The position numbers and the translations under genes are program-made. Source: Solirubrobacterales bacterium (GTDB taxonomy: Bacteria > Actinomycetota > Thermoleophilia > Solirubrobacterales > Solirubrobacteraceae). From it: 12,390 nt of DNA. Below the pieces are notes generated by a model, which saw only the letters and a program-made list of their open reading frames with translations, was not told the origin of the DNA and made no database searches. The stretch spans positions 1 through 12,390 of the forward strand of contig DAHVAB010000035.1 of the NCBI GenBank assembly GCA_027314825.1, in the 5' to 3' direction. This document shows, piece by piece, positions 6,068 to 12,390 of the stretch. Position 1 is the stretch's first letter; each line of letters opens with the position of its first letter.

Positions 6068-8254
6068 CTACGCCGAGGCCGCTTCGCCCGCCCGGATCAG
6101 CGCGCGCTCGCGGCCGGCGCAGTCGAAGAGCACGTAGCCGAACAGCGACCTGTGGTCTTCACCCCACTCGCGGCCGGGGATCTGGCGGCAAGCCGAAAGC
6201 GTGGCCCTGGTGGCGCCATTGCCGCCGCGGCTCGAGTAGGGGCCGCCGAGCAGGACATAGCGGGCTTCGCCGCGAGCGACCATTCGCGCCAGCCTGGCTG
6301 CGCCGAGCGCCGGGTCGTCCCCGCTGTAGCCGGCCACCGATGCGGCGTCCGTGCCCATCAGGATGAGCGGCGCGGAGCTGACCGAGGAGACGGTCAGAAC
6401 CGAGAAGCGGCTGCCGCTGCGGTGGTGGGCCAGGAACGCGAGCAGGCGCCTGTAGCTGCGCACATGGTCGGGCCGCGCATCGACGCCGCCGAACCCGGGC
6501 GATCCCCACGGGCCGGCGACCGGGAATGTGCCCTGCACCGGCGCGCCCCACGTCTCGGCGGCGAACGTCGCCGGAGCGATCGCGAGAGCCACGAGCGCGG
6601 AGGCGAGCGCGACCGGCGTGGCGCGCGCGGCGCCCGGCCGGGCCACCAGGACGATCGCGGCGAGCGCCACGGCGAAGATCAGGACCGGGATCAGCCAGTT
6701 GACGTAGTGGTCGCGAACGAGCATGACCGACTGTGCGGCCACCGTGGCGGCGATCGCCACGATCGCCAGCGCCGTGAAGCGGCGACCCCTCTGCGAGAGC
6801 GCCGGCATCGCCGCCAGGCCGGCGGCGCACATGGCCGCGGCGCCGGGGGCCAGGGCGGAGGTGTAGTACGGGTGCACGATCCCCTGCGCCGAGCTGAGGA
6901 AGATCGCCTCCACTGCGAACCAGCAGCCGAAGACCAGTAGGGCGGCCAGTCGGCGATCGCGCCGCCGCGACTGTGAGCCGGCGGCCGGCTCACCCGCCTG
7001 CGCGCGCGCGGAGAGGCCCAGCAGCAGAGCCATCGCGATCAGCCCGGCCAGCGCGAATGGCAAGAGCCAGCCGGCCTGCCCGCCGAAGCCGGTTTCCAAG
7101 AGCCTGAGCGGGCCTGGAGCGGTGCCGAACGGAATCGGTTTGCTCGCCCTTCCATCCGGCAGGGTCGCGGGCTGCACCGCCCGCGGGGCGGGGGAGCGTG
7201 GGCTGCGCCCGGCCGCAGTGGGCGTGCCGGGGACGCCCGCCGGGGTGCGCGTGCGGCGCGCCGGGGTGGGCACGTAGGCGCCGGGAATCACGGTTATCTG
7301 CCCCGGCCCGCCGCTCTGGCCTTCCAGGCGGCCGAAGCCGTTATACCCGAATGTGAGGCCGAGCTCCGAGTTGTGCTTGGAGCTGCCGACATACGGCCGC
7401 TGGGAGGCGGGGGTCAGGTCGACGAACATCAGCCAGGCCAGCGAGACGGCCGCCAGCACGAGCCCGGCGGCCAGCAGCTTCGCGATCCGCACGCGCGGGC
7501 GGCCCGGCGCGCAGAGGACATAGGCGAGCGCGATGCCGGGGATGACCAGCCACGAGGCGAGCGTCTTGGTGTTGAACGCGAGCCCCAGCGCGAACGCGCA
7601 GGCCAGCAGCGTGAGCAGCCGTCCGCTCTCGATCGCCCGCAGCGCGATCCAGCAGGAGAGGATCATCAGCAGGATCAGCAGCGCGTCAGGATTGTTGTCA
7701 CGGCTGATCGCCACGAACGACGGAAAGACCGCCAGGCAGAGGGCTCCGCCGAGCGCGGCGGAGCGGCCGAACGGGCGCGCCAGAGCGAGGTAGAGCAGGG
7801 CGACCGAGATGACTCCGGCGATCGCCTCGGGCAGCAGGAGGGCGAGCGGCGAGAAGCCGAACGCCTTCGCGCTCGCGACCTGCAGCCACATCGCGAGCGG
7901 CGGCTTGTCGATCGAGATGAGCCCGCCCGGGTCCGCGGAGGCGAAGAGGAAGTTGTGCACGGAGCCGAGCATCGACTTCACGCCGGCCGAGTAGAACGCG
8001 TTCGCATAGCCGTTCTGGGCGAGCGCGAAGGTGTTCATCACCGCGGCGAGCGCGAGCACGCCGGCCAAGCCGAGCAGATGCCATGCGGGGGCGCCGCCGG
8101 GGGCGGCCAGGCCGCCGCGGCGCGTGAGAGACGGCTCGGGGGCCGGTGGCCGGCGGCCGGTGCGGGGGCGCGCGAGGGTCAGCCGCTCAGCCCGTCGAGC
8201 AGTGCTCGCAGGTCGGACTCGTCGTTCCAGGCGCCGACCGACGCCCGCAGCCAC
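6068..8254 (-). CDS. GT39 / ArnT-like membrane glycosyltransferase
   Basis: This 728-residue polytopic protein matches the PMT/ArnT group, which moves a sugar from a polyprenyl-phosphate donor to a lipid or glycan outside the membrane. Signs are a first helix (about 57-75), NGYANAFYSAGV (81-92) in the first external loop, DPGGLISIDKPPLAMWLQ (108-125), SRDNNPDALL (184-193), many hydrophobic helices, and an external C-terminal part with VAGYSGDDP and YVLLGGPYSSRGG. A Pro/Thr/Arg-rich insert lies between helices. The start is awkward. GTG 8254 gives a 76-bp overlap with the upstream aminotransferase and an Arg-rich N terminus. The next usual start within the helix would cut it. A CTG at 8182, overlapping the aminotransferase stop, is an alternative. 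Overlap suggests translational coupling. Sugar and acceptor are unknown; cell-envelope glycan modification is likely. Confidence 0.87.
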   Translation of the reverse strand: MAAGVGRRLERRVRPASTARRAERLTLARPRTGRRPPAPEPSLTRRGGLAAPGGAPAWHLLGLAGVLALAAVMNTFALAQNGYANAFYSAGVKSMLGSVHNFLFASADPGGLISIDKPPLAMWLQVASAKAFGFSPLALLLPEAIAGVISVALLYLALARPFGRSAALGGALCLAVFPSFVAISRDNNPDALLILLMILSCWIALRAIESGRLLTLLACAFALGLAFNTKTLASWLVIPGIALAYVLCAPGRPRVRIAKLLAAGLVLAAVSLAWLMFVDLTPASQRPYVGSSKHNSELGLTFGYNGFGRLEGQSGGPGQITVIPGAYVPTPARRTRTPAGVPGTPTAAGRSPRSPAPRAVQPATLPDGRASKPIPFGTAPGPLRLLETGFGGQAGWLLPFALAGLIAMALLLGLSARAQAGEPAAGSQSRRRDRRLAALLVFGCWFAVEAIFLSSAQGIVHPYYTSALAPGAAAMCAAGLAAMPALSQRGRRFTALAIVAIAATVAAQSVMLVRDHYVNWLIPVLIFAVALAAIVLVARPGAARATPVALASALVALAIAPATFAAETWGAPVQGTFPVAGPWGSPGFGGVDARPDHVRSYRRLLAFLAHHRSGSRFSVLTVSSVSSAPLILMGTDAASVAGYSGDDPALGAARLARMVARGEARYVLLGGPYSSRGGNGATRATLSACRQIPGREWGEDHRSLFGYVLFDCAGRERALIRAGEAASA

Positions 8255-9258
8255 GGCCTGCCCGGGATGTCGCGGAGGATCACTCCGCGATCGGCCAGCC
8301 GATCGCGCTCAGCCGCCGGATCCTCGCTGGTGAACGAGACGAGGGTGCCGCCCGGGTCGGATATCACGGTCCGGCCGCGCTCGGTGAGCATCTCGGCGAG
8401 CCGCCCGGCGAGGGCGGCGGCGCGCTCGAGCACCGCGGGCCAGCCGGCGGCGGCGAGGATCTCGATCGAGGCGAGCGCGCAGGCGAGCGTCTCCGCGCTG
8501 AGCGACTGCGTGTCGAAGCGGCGGGCGTCGTCGTGCAGCCGCGCCGCGATCCCCGCCTCGGAGTCGGCCATGTTCACGTACCCGCGGCGCAGCGGCGCCA
8601 GGCGCTCCTGCAACCGCTCGGAGACGTAGAGCATGCCCAGGCCGTCCGGGCCGCACAGCCACTTCTGCCCGGCGCCCGCGTAGGCGTCGCACCCGAGCGC
8701 CGCCACGTCGACCGGCACCGCGCCCACTCCCTGCGCCCCGTCCAGCAGCACCGGCACCTTCACCTGCGTGAGATCGGCCGGGAGGATCTCGCCGGTCATC
8801 CAGCTCACGTGCGAGCAGGCGATCAGGCGCGTGCGGGGGCCGAGCTGCTCCGCGATCTCCGAGAACGGGCAGAAGCGCACGCTCGCGCCATGCGCCTCGC
8901 AGGCGACGGCGAGCGCGCCGAGCAGGCCGGGGTGCTCCTCGTCGCTCGTGAGGATCTCGTCGCCCGGGCCCAATCCCATCCCCTCGACGACGATCGAGAT
9001 GCCCTCGCTGGTGCACGTGGTGAGCGCCACCCGCTCAGCGGGCGCTCCGAGCGCCGCGGCGTAGGCGCCGCGCAGCGAGTCGCCGAGCGCTTTGCGGCGC
9101 TCGAAATGAGAGCTCGCCCGTCCATTCTCGGCCTCGGCCGCCAGCTCGTGCTGCGCCGCCTCCACCGCCGCCGCCGGCAGCGGGCCGTCGGTGCCCGCAT
9201 TCAGGTAGGCCAGGCGTGAGAGGACGGGAAACTGGGAGCGCAGCTCGGAGGAATCCAC
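8179..9258 (-). CDS. Class V aminotransferase-fold PLP enzyme
   Basis: This 359-residue fold-type I PLP enzyme belongs to the aminotransferase class V group (isopenicillin N epimerase / cysteine desulfurase-like). Visible features are YLNAGTDGPLP (18-28), a phosphate-binding TCTSEG (81-86), ring-stacking H109 in DEEHPG, cofactor aspartate D173 in LLDGAQGVG, and the Schiff-base lysine K199 in GAGQKWLCGPDG. The C terminus reads LRASVGAWNDESDLRALL. There is no catalytic cysteine loop of the SufS/CsdB kind, so a cysteine desulfurase role is unlikely. Substrate is unknown. I chose GTG 9258 over a start at 9342, because the longer form lacks family similarity and would overlap the divergent regulator gene. 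TATCCT 8 bp upstream supports this start. It heads a probable two-gene transcript with the glycosyltransferase and sits 49 bp from the regulator. Confidence 0.88.
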   Translation of the reverse strand: MDSSELRSQFPVLSRLAYLNAGTDGPLPAAAVEAAQHELAAEAENGRASSHFERRKALGDSLRGAYAAALGAPAERVALTTCTSEGISIVVEGMGLGPGDEILTSDEEHPGLLGALAVACEAHGASVRFCPFSEIAEQLGPRTRLIACSHVSWMTGEILPADLTQVKVPVLLDGAQGVGAVPVDVAALGCDAYAGAGQKWLCGPDGLGMLYVSERLQERLAPLRRGYVNMADSEAGIAARLHDDARRFDTQSLSAETLACALASIEILAAAGWPAVLERAAALAGRLAEMLTERGRTVISDPGGTLVSFTSEDPAAERDRLADRGVILRDIPGRPWLRASVGAWNDESDLRALLDGLSG

Positions 9259-9266
9259 AGGCGAGG

Positions 9267-9272
9267 AGGATA
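9267..9272 (-). promoter_or_regulatory. Putative -10 element of the aminotransferase gene
   Basis: TATCCT on the minus strand ends 8 bp before GTG 9258, with no purine-rich ribosome site between, as for a leaderless mRNA. It lies inside the 49-bp gap to the divergent regulator, so the two promoters must be close or overlapping. Confidence 0.4.
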
Positions 9273-9307
9273 ACCACGGGAGGAGTGGCGGGTGATCGCG
9301 TCGAACA

Positions 9308-10219
9308 ATGGTGCCGATGAAGCGAACGATCACCACAGTCAAGCCAACGACGCCCGTTCTCGACGGTGCCGAGGACCATCACAGCCTGCTCGCCTACATC
9401 CAGGCGCGCTTCGACGGATGCTCCCGCTCCCAGAAGGACGTGGCCCAGTACATCGTCGACCACCTCGACGAGGCCGCATTCCAGACAGCGGAGGAGCTGG
9501 CGCGCCACGCCAACACCTCCAGCTCGACCGTCGTGCGCTTCTCGCAGGCGCTCGGCTTCGAGGGCTTCCCGGAGCTCCAGGCCGCCGCCCGTGACGAGTA
9601 CAGGCGGATGAGCGCGCACGCCGGCACCAACGGCAACGGCAACGGCAGCGGCTCCTCCGCACCGCTCTTCCCACTGGAGCGGGGCGAGTTCGAGGCGTCG
9701 ATGCTCGCCGATCAGACCAACCTGGAGCAGACCGCGCTGAAGGCGAACAGCGCCGCCTCGGCGGCTCTCGTCGACGCGATCGTGGGAGCCGAGAGGGTGC
9801 TGGTCGCCGGGACCGATCAGATGGCGTTCTTCGCCAGCTACCTGCGCCACCTGCTGATGCTGCTCGACCTCCGCGTCGAGCTGGCGGTCAGCCCCTCCCA
9901 GGAGGTGCTCTCCCGGCTCGGGCGGATCGACGAGGCGAGCCTCGTGATCGCGCTCTCCGCCGGCCGCCCGCATCCGCTGGTGATCCGCGCCCTGAAGCTG
10001 GCACGCCATCGCAAGGCGACGGCCGCCGCGATCACCGACGCGACCCTCTCGGAGGTCGCCAAGCTCGCGGAGATCCAGCTCTACTACTCCTCGAGCACCC
10101 CGGCCTACGTGCGATCGCACACCGCTCTGCTCAGCGTGATCCAGGCGCTCGCCCACGCCGTCTACTCCCGCAACAGCGATCGCTACGACGAGCGGATCAA
10201 GGCGTTCCGCCTGAAGTAG
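9308..10219 (+). CDS. RpiR/MurR family transcriptional regulator (HTH + SIS)
   Basis: This 303-residue protein has an N-terminal HTH_6 domain, with SQKDVAQYIVDHL (41-53), TAEELARHANTSSSTVVRFS (60-79) and GFEGFPEL (83-90). A Gly/Asn linker (106-117) leads to a SIS sugar-phosphate-binding domain at about 160-280, with RVLVAGTDQMA, SLVIALSAGRPHP and KATAAAITD. Family members sense phosphosugars and repress or activate sugar catabolism genes; E. coli RpiR controls rpiB. An in-frame TGA at 9293-9295 limits the start to ATG 9308 or ATG 9317; neither has a strong ribosome site. It is divergent from the aminotransferase gene (49 bp) and lies 101 bp upstream of pdxS. Either could be a target. The ligand cannot be read from the sequence. 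Confidence 0.92.
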   Translation: MVPMKRTITTVKPTTPVLDGAEDHHSLLAYIQARFDGCSRSQKDVAQYIVDHLDEAAFQTAEELARHANTSSSTVVRFSQALGFEGFPELQAAARDEYRRMSAHAGTNGNGNGSGSSAPLFPLERGEFEASMLADQTNLEQTALKANSAASAALVDAIVGAERVLVAGTDQMAFFASYLRHLLMLLDLRVELAVSPSQEVLSRLGRIDEASLVIALSAGRPHPLVIRALKLARHRKATAAAITDATLSEVAKLAEIQLYYSSSTPAYVRSHTALLSVIQALAHAVYSRNSDRYDERIKAFRLK

Positions 10220-10280
10220 CGCCTTCGGCGGTGCCGTCGCTGCGCGCCGGCGGCCGGTGGGTTCGCGCAGGATCCGGCGT

Positions 10281-10295
10281 CGTCGGCAGCCGACG
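10281..10295. promoter_or_regulatory. 15-bp inverted repeat at the pdxS -35 position, candidate operator
   Basis: CGTCGGC, a central A, then GCCGACG form a perfect 7-bp-arm inverted repeat. It ends 13 bp before the proposed -10 element (10309-10314), so it covers the place where a -35 element would lie. A protein bound here would be expected to block or tune pdxS transcription. The upstream RpiR-type regulator is one candidate binder. It could also form a small hairpin downstream of the regulator gene. Confidence 0.45.
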
Positions 10296-10308
10296 TGCCC
10301 GGTCGGGA

Positions 10309-10314
10309 TAGACT
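10309..10314 (+). promoter_or_regulatory. Putative -10 element of pdxS
   Basis: TAGACT ends 6 bp before ATG 10321. The arrangement matches that at ppx (TAGGCT, 6 bp) and the sensor (TAGGCT, 7 bp), and points to a leaderless pdxS-pdxT-rpiB transcript. No clear Shine-Dalgarno sequence precedes the ATG. Confidence 0.5.
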
Positions 10315-10320
10315 GCAGCC

Positions 10321-11205
10321 ATGCGCGACGAGGCCACCTTCACGGTCAAGAGCGGCCTGGCGGAGATGCTCAAGGGCGGAGTGATCATGGACGTGGTCAC
10401 GCCGGCGGAGGCGAAGATCGCCGAGGACGCCGGGGCCGCCGCGGTGATGGCGCTCGAACGCGTGCCGGCCGACATCCGCCGAGACGGCGGAGTGGCGCGC
10501 ATGTCAGACCCGGAGATGATCGCCGCGATCCAGGAGGCGGTCAGCATCCCCGTGATGGCGAAGGCCCGAATCGGGCACTTCGTGGAGGCACAGGTGCTCG
10601 AAGCGCTGGAGGTCGACTACATCGACGAGTCGGAGGTCCTCACCCCGGCCGACGAGGTCAACCACATCGACAAGTGGGCGTTCAAGGTTCCCTTCGTCTG
10701 CGGGGCGACCAACCTGGGCGAGGCGCTGCGCCGGATCGGCGAGGGCGCGGCGATGATCCGCTCCAAGGGCGAGGCCGGCACGGGCGACATCGTGGAGGCT
10801 GTCCGTCACATGCGTCAGATTCGTGGCGAGATCCGCGCGCTCGGCGCGCTGGAAGAGGCGGAGCTGGCCGCCGCCGCCAAGCGACATCAGGCGCCACTGG
10901 ACGTGGTGCGCAAGGTGGCCGCCGACGGCAGGCTGCCGGTCGTGCTCTTCTGCGCAGGCGGCATCGCCACCCCCGCCGACGCGGCGCTGATGATGGCTCT
11001 CGGCGCCGAGGGCGTCTTCGTCGGCTCCGGGATCTTCAAGTCCTCCGATCCGCCGCTGCGCGCCAGGGCGATAGTCGAGGCGACCACCCACTGGCAGGAC
11101 CCCTCCCGGGTCGCGGCCGCCTCCCGCGGCCTCGGCGGCGCGATGGAGAGCCTGGAGAGCGCGAAGCTGACCGAGGCGCAGCTGCTGGCCCAGCGCGGCT
11201 GGTAG
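10321..11205 (+). CDS. pdxS: Pyridoxal 5'-phosphate synthase, synthase subunit PdxS
   Basis: PdxS is the TIM-barrel subunit of the DXP-independent route. It builds PLP from ribose 5-phosphate (or ribulose 5-phosphate), glyceraldehyde 3-phosphate and ammonia passed from PdxT, working as a dodecamer in the cytoplasm. At 294 residues it has the normal length. Key residues fall at their usual numbers: D24 in VIMDVV, K81 in VMAKARIGH (the lysine that binds the pentose), and K149 in IRSKGEAGTGD. DYIDESEVLTPADE (99-112) and the phosphate-binding loops FCAGGIATPAD and GVFVGSGIFKS are intact. It is followed by pdxT after 21 bp and preceded by the RpiR-type regulator. A -10-like TAGACT 6 bp upstream and a palindrome further up suggest its own controlled promoter. 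Confidence 0.98.
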   Translation: MRDEATFTVKSGLAEMLKGGVIMDVVTPAEAKIAEDAGAAAVMALERVPADIRRDGGVARMSDPEMIAAIQEAVSIPVMAKARIGHFVEAQVLEALEVDYIDESEVLTPADEVNHIDKWAFKVPFVCGATNLGEALRRIGEGAAMIRSKGEAGTGDIVEAVRHMRQIRGEIRALGALEEAELAAAAKRHQAPLDVVRKVAADGRLPVVLFCAGGIATPADAALMMALGAEGVFVGSGIFKSSDPPLRARAIVEATTHWQDPSRVAAASRGLGGAMESLESAKLTEAQLLAQRGW

Positions 11206-11226
11206 GCGGCGCGGGCCGCGAGCGGG

Positions 11227-11982
11227 ATGGGCGCAGACGGCAGCAGGCCGACCGACTCTCGCACCGAGATGCGCGAAGCCGGGATCGGCCCGATCGGCTC
11301 CGGCGCGGCGGGCGCCGCCGACGGGCGGGAGGCGCTCGCGATCGGCCCGATCGGCTCCGGCGTGGCGGGCGCCGCCGACGGTCGGGAGGCGCCCACGATC
11401 GGAGTGCTCGCTCTGCAGGGCGGATTCGCCGCCCACGCCCGGATGCTGCACCGGCTCGGGGCGGGCGTCGTCGAGGTCCGGGTGCCGGCCGACCTTCAGG
11501 CCCTGGACGGGCTGGTGATCCCCGGTGGGGAGTCGACCACCATGACCCTCGGCATCGAGCGGGAGGGGCTGGCCGAGCCGATACGGCGGCTGGCGCAGGC
11601 CGGCACGCCGATCCTCGGCTCCTGCGCCGGTCTGATCATGCTCGACAGGGAGCACCTGGGCGCGATGGACATCCTCGCAGCCCGCAACGCGTTCGGACGC
11701 CAGCTGCGCAGCTTCGAGGCGGACATCGAGGTGCGAGGGCTCGACGGCCCGCCGCTGCGGGGCATCTTCATCAGGGCGCCCTGGATCGCAGAGCACGGCG
11801 ATACGGTCGAGATCCTCGCCGAGGTGGACGGGCATCCGGTCGCGGCGCGGCAGGGGGACATCATCGCCGTCGCCTTCCACAGCGAGCTGAGCGACGACGA
11901 CCGGGTCCACCGGCTGCTGCTCGCGGCTGTGGATCGGCGGCGCGAGCACTCACGCGCGGCGGGGGCGGGGGCGGGAGGATGA
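11227..11982 (+). CDS. pdxT: Pyridoxal 5'-phosphate synthase, glutaminase subunit PdxT, with N-terminal repeat extension
   Basis: PdxT hydrolyses glutamine and channels ammonia to PdxS. The conserved enzyme begins at IGVLALQGGF (58-67). It has IPGGESTTM (98-106), the nucleophile C133 in GSCAGLIML, NAFGRQLRSFE (154-164), and the H218/E220 pair in FHSEL, where most members have HPE. The core is about the usual 190 residues. The predicted protein is 251 residues because about 57 extra residues precede the core, including two 19-residue repeats. No good start lies next to the core. ATG 11227 (GAGCGGG just upstream), ATG 11269 and GTG 11362 are all possible, so the real N terminus is uncertain. 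The C terminus is Ala/Gly-rich. It overlaps the next gene as ATGA. Confidence 0.95.
   Translation: MGADGSRPTDSRTEMREAGIGPIGSGAAGAADGREALAIGPIGSGVAGAADGREAPTIGVLALQGGFAAHARMLHRLGAGVVEVRVPADLQALDGLVIPGGESTTMTLGIEREGLAEPIRRLAQAGTPILGSCAGLIMLDREHLGAMDILAARNAFGRQLRSFEADIEVRGLDGPPLRGIFIRAPWIAEHGDTVEILAEVDGHPVAARQGDIIAVAFHSELSDDDRVHRLLLAAVDRRREHSRAAGAGAGG
11284..11397 (+). repeat. 57-bp in-frame tandem duplication at the 5' end of pdxT
   Basis: Two 57-bp copies, 11284-11340 and 11341-11397, differ at four positions. Each encodes a 19-residue unit starting IGPIGSG and containing AGAADGRE. The second copy runs straight into ATCGG, the first bases of the conserved IGVLALQGG core, the same bases that open each unit. 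The size is a multiple of three, so the reading frame is kept. Confidence 0.9.
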
Positions 11983-12390
11983 GGATCTCCGTCTCCGCAG
12001 ACGAACGGGTCGGCGTCGCGGACGCGCTGATCGAGTCGCTGCGGCGGCGCGGCCACCAGGTGATCGCTCGCGGAGCGCTCGGCGACGGCGGCGAGCGCGA
12101 GGATTGGGCGTGGGCCAGCGAGGCGGCGGCCCGCGATCTCGCGGAGGGCAGGGCCGAGCAGGCGATCGTCTGCTGCTGGACGGGCACGGGCGCCAGCATC
12201 GCCGCCAACAAGGTCTCAGGCGTGCGGGCCGCGCTGTGCGGCGACGCGGCCACCGCGGAGGGGGCGCGGCGGTGGAACGACGCCAACGCGCTCGCGCTCA
12301 GTCTGCGCAGCACCTCGCAGGCGCTGCTGGAGGAGATCCTCGACGCCTGGTTCGCGGGGCAGCCGAGCGGCGACCCCGGCGACAGCGCGA
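11979..12390 (+). CDS. RpiB/LacA/LacB family sugar-phosphate isomerase homologue (partial at right edge)
   Basis: The ATG overlaps the pdxT stop (ATGA) and the frame is open to the window end, giving 137 residues. The RpiB fold is shown by the N-terminal strand MRISVSAD (1-8), CCWTGTGASIAANK (65-78), GVRAALCGD (81-89) and WNDANALALSLR (99-110), with a C-terminal LLEEILDAWF helix. RpiB interconverts ribose 5-phosphate and ribulose 5-phosphate, both PdxS substrates, so the location makes sense. The catalytic-type Cys (C66) is kept. The histidine of the usual DHAG start is replaced (DERVG), and the His of the usual HND motif is Trp (W99). I recall related WTGTGASIAANK proteins in actinobacteria, annotated only by family. 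A different sugar-phosphate substrate is possible. Confidence 0.85.
   Translation, partial: MRISVSADERVGVADALIESLRRRGHQVIARGALGDGGEREDWAWASEAAARDLAEGRAEQAIVCCWTGTGASIAANKVSGVRAALCGDAATAEGARRWNDANALALSLRSTSQALLEEILDAWFAGQPSGDPGDSA

Noticed and set aside
8179..9258. Cysteine desulfurase (SufS/CsdB) assignment
   Set aside because: The PLP lysine and class V fold fit, but the C-terminal catalytic cysteine loop is missing and there are no suf genes nearby.
9035..10156. Minus-strand 373-codon frame opposite the RpiR-type regulator
   Set aside because: It is antisense to a clear HTH-SIS gene, with no family features.
10504..11949. Long minus-strand open frame (481 codons) opposite pdxS and pdxT
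   Set aside because: It is antisense to two certain genes, has no recognisable motif, and has the Arg/Gly/His-rich composition typical of shadow frames in GC-rich DNA.

Overview
This is a very GC-rich bacterial chromosome segment with strong G/C bias at third codon positions, long antisense shadow frames and leaderless-looking promoters. It fits Actinomycetota. The pdxS-pdxT pair, an actinobacterial-type MFS carrier and a small QRCPVG-type protein agree. Thermoleophilia (Solirubrobacterales-like) is my best guess within the phylum, but that is inference from general character and not from a marker gene.

Layout from left to right. Positions 1-998 (minus) hold the N-terminal part of a membrane-anchored CHASE-domain sensor that runs off the left edge. 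The next 322 bp separate it from a divergent MFS transporter (1321-2649, plus) and contain a tandem array of about seven 26-bp hairpin-forming units. Three minus-strand genes follow: a YihY/BrkB-type membrane protein (3342-4166), a UBP-type zinc-finger protein (2963-3223) and a small membrane-anchored protein of unknown function (2602-2943) whose 3' end overlaps the MFS gene tail to tail. A 262-bp divergent gap with a perfect 20-bp palindrome leads to an exopolyphosphatase/pppGpp phosphohydrolase with an HD domain (4429-5982, plus). Convergent to it is a minus-strand pair: a class V PLP-dependent aminotransferase-fold enzyme (8179-9258) followed by a GT39/ArnT-like membrane glycosyltransferase (6068-8254). 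Only 49 bp upstream of the aminotransferase, and divergent from it, is an RpiR/MurR-type regulator (9308-10219, plus). It is followed by pdxS (10321-11205), pdxT (11227-11982) and a divergent RpiB-like sugar-phosphate isomerase homologue (from 11979, off the right edge).

The most coherent functional unit is the right-hand third. PdxS and PdxT make pyridoxal 5'-phosphate from a pentose 5-phosphate, glyceraldehyde 3-phosphate and glutamine. A pentose-phosphate isomerase homologue overlaps pdxT by ATGA, and a sugar-phosphate-sensing-type regulator lies just upstream. A palindrome sits where the pdxS -35 element should be. This suggests vitamin B6 synthesis tied to sugar-phosphate status. The RpiB homologue lacks the usual active-site histidines, so its exact reaction is open.

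Two patterns recur across the window. Several genes start 6-8 bp after a TANNNT hexamer, as expected for leaderless mRNAs. Short direct duplications repeatedly sit at gene ends or starts, including a 57-bp in-frame duplication that lengthens PdxT at its N terminus. I see no phage, insertion sequence, CRISPR array, defence island, rRNA or tRNA. Apart from the hairpin array the window looks like ordinary core chromosome, and I do not claim a new system.
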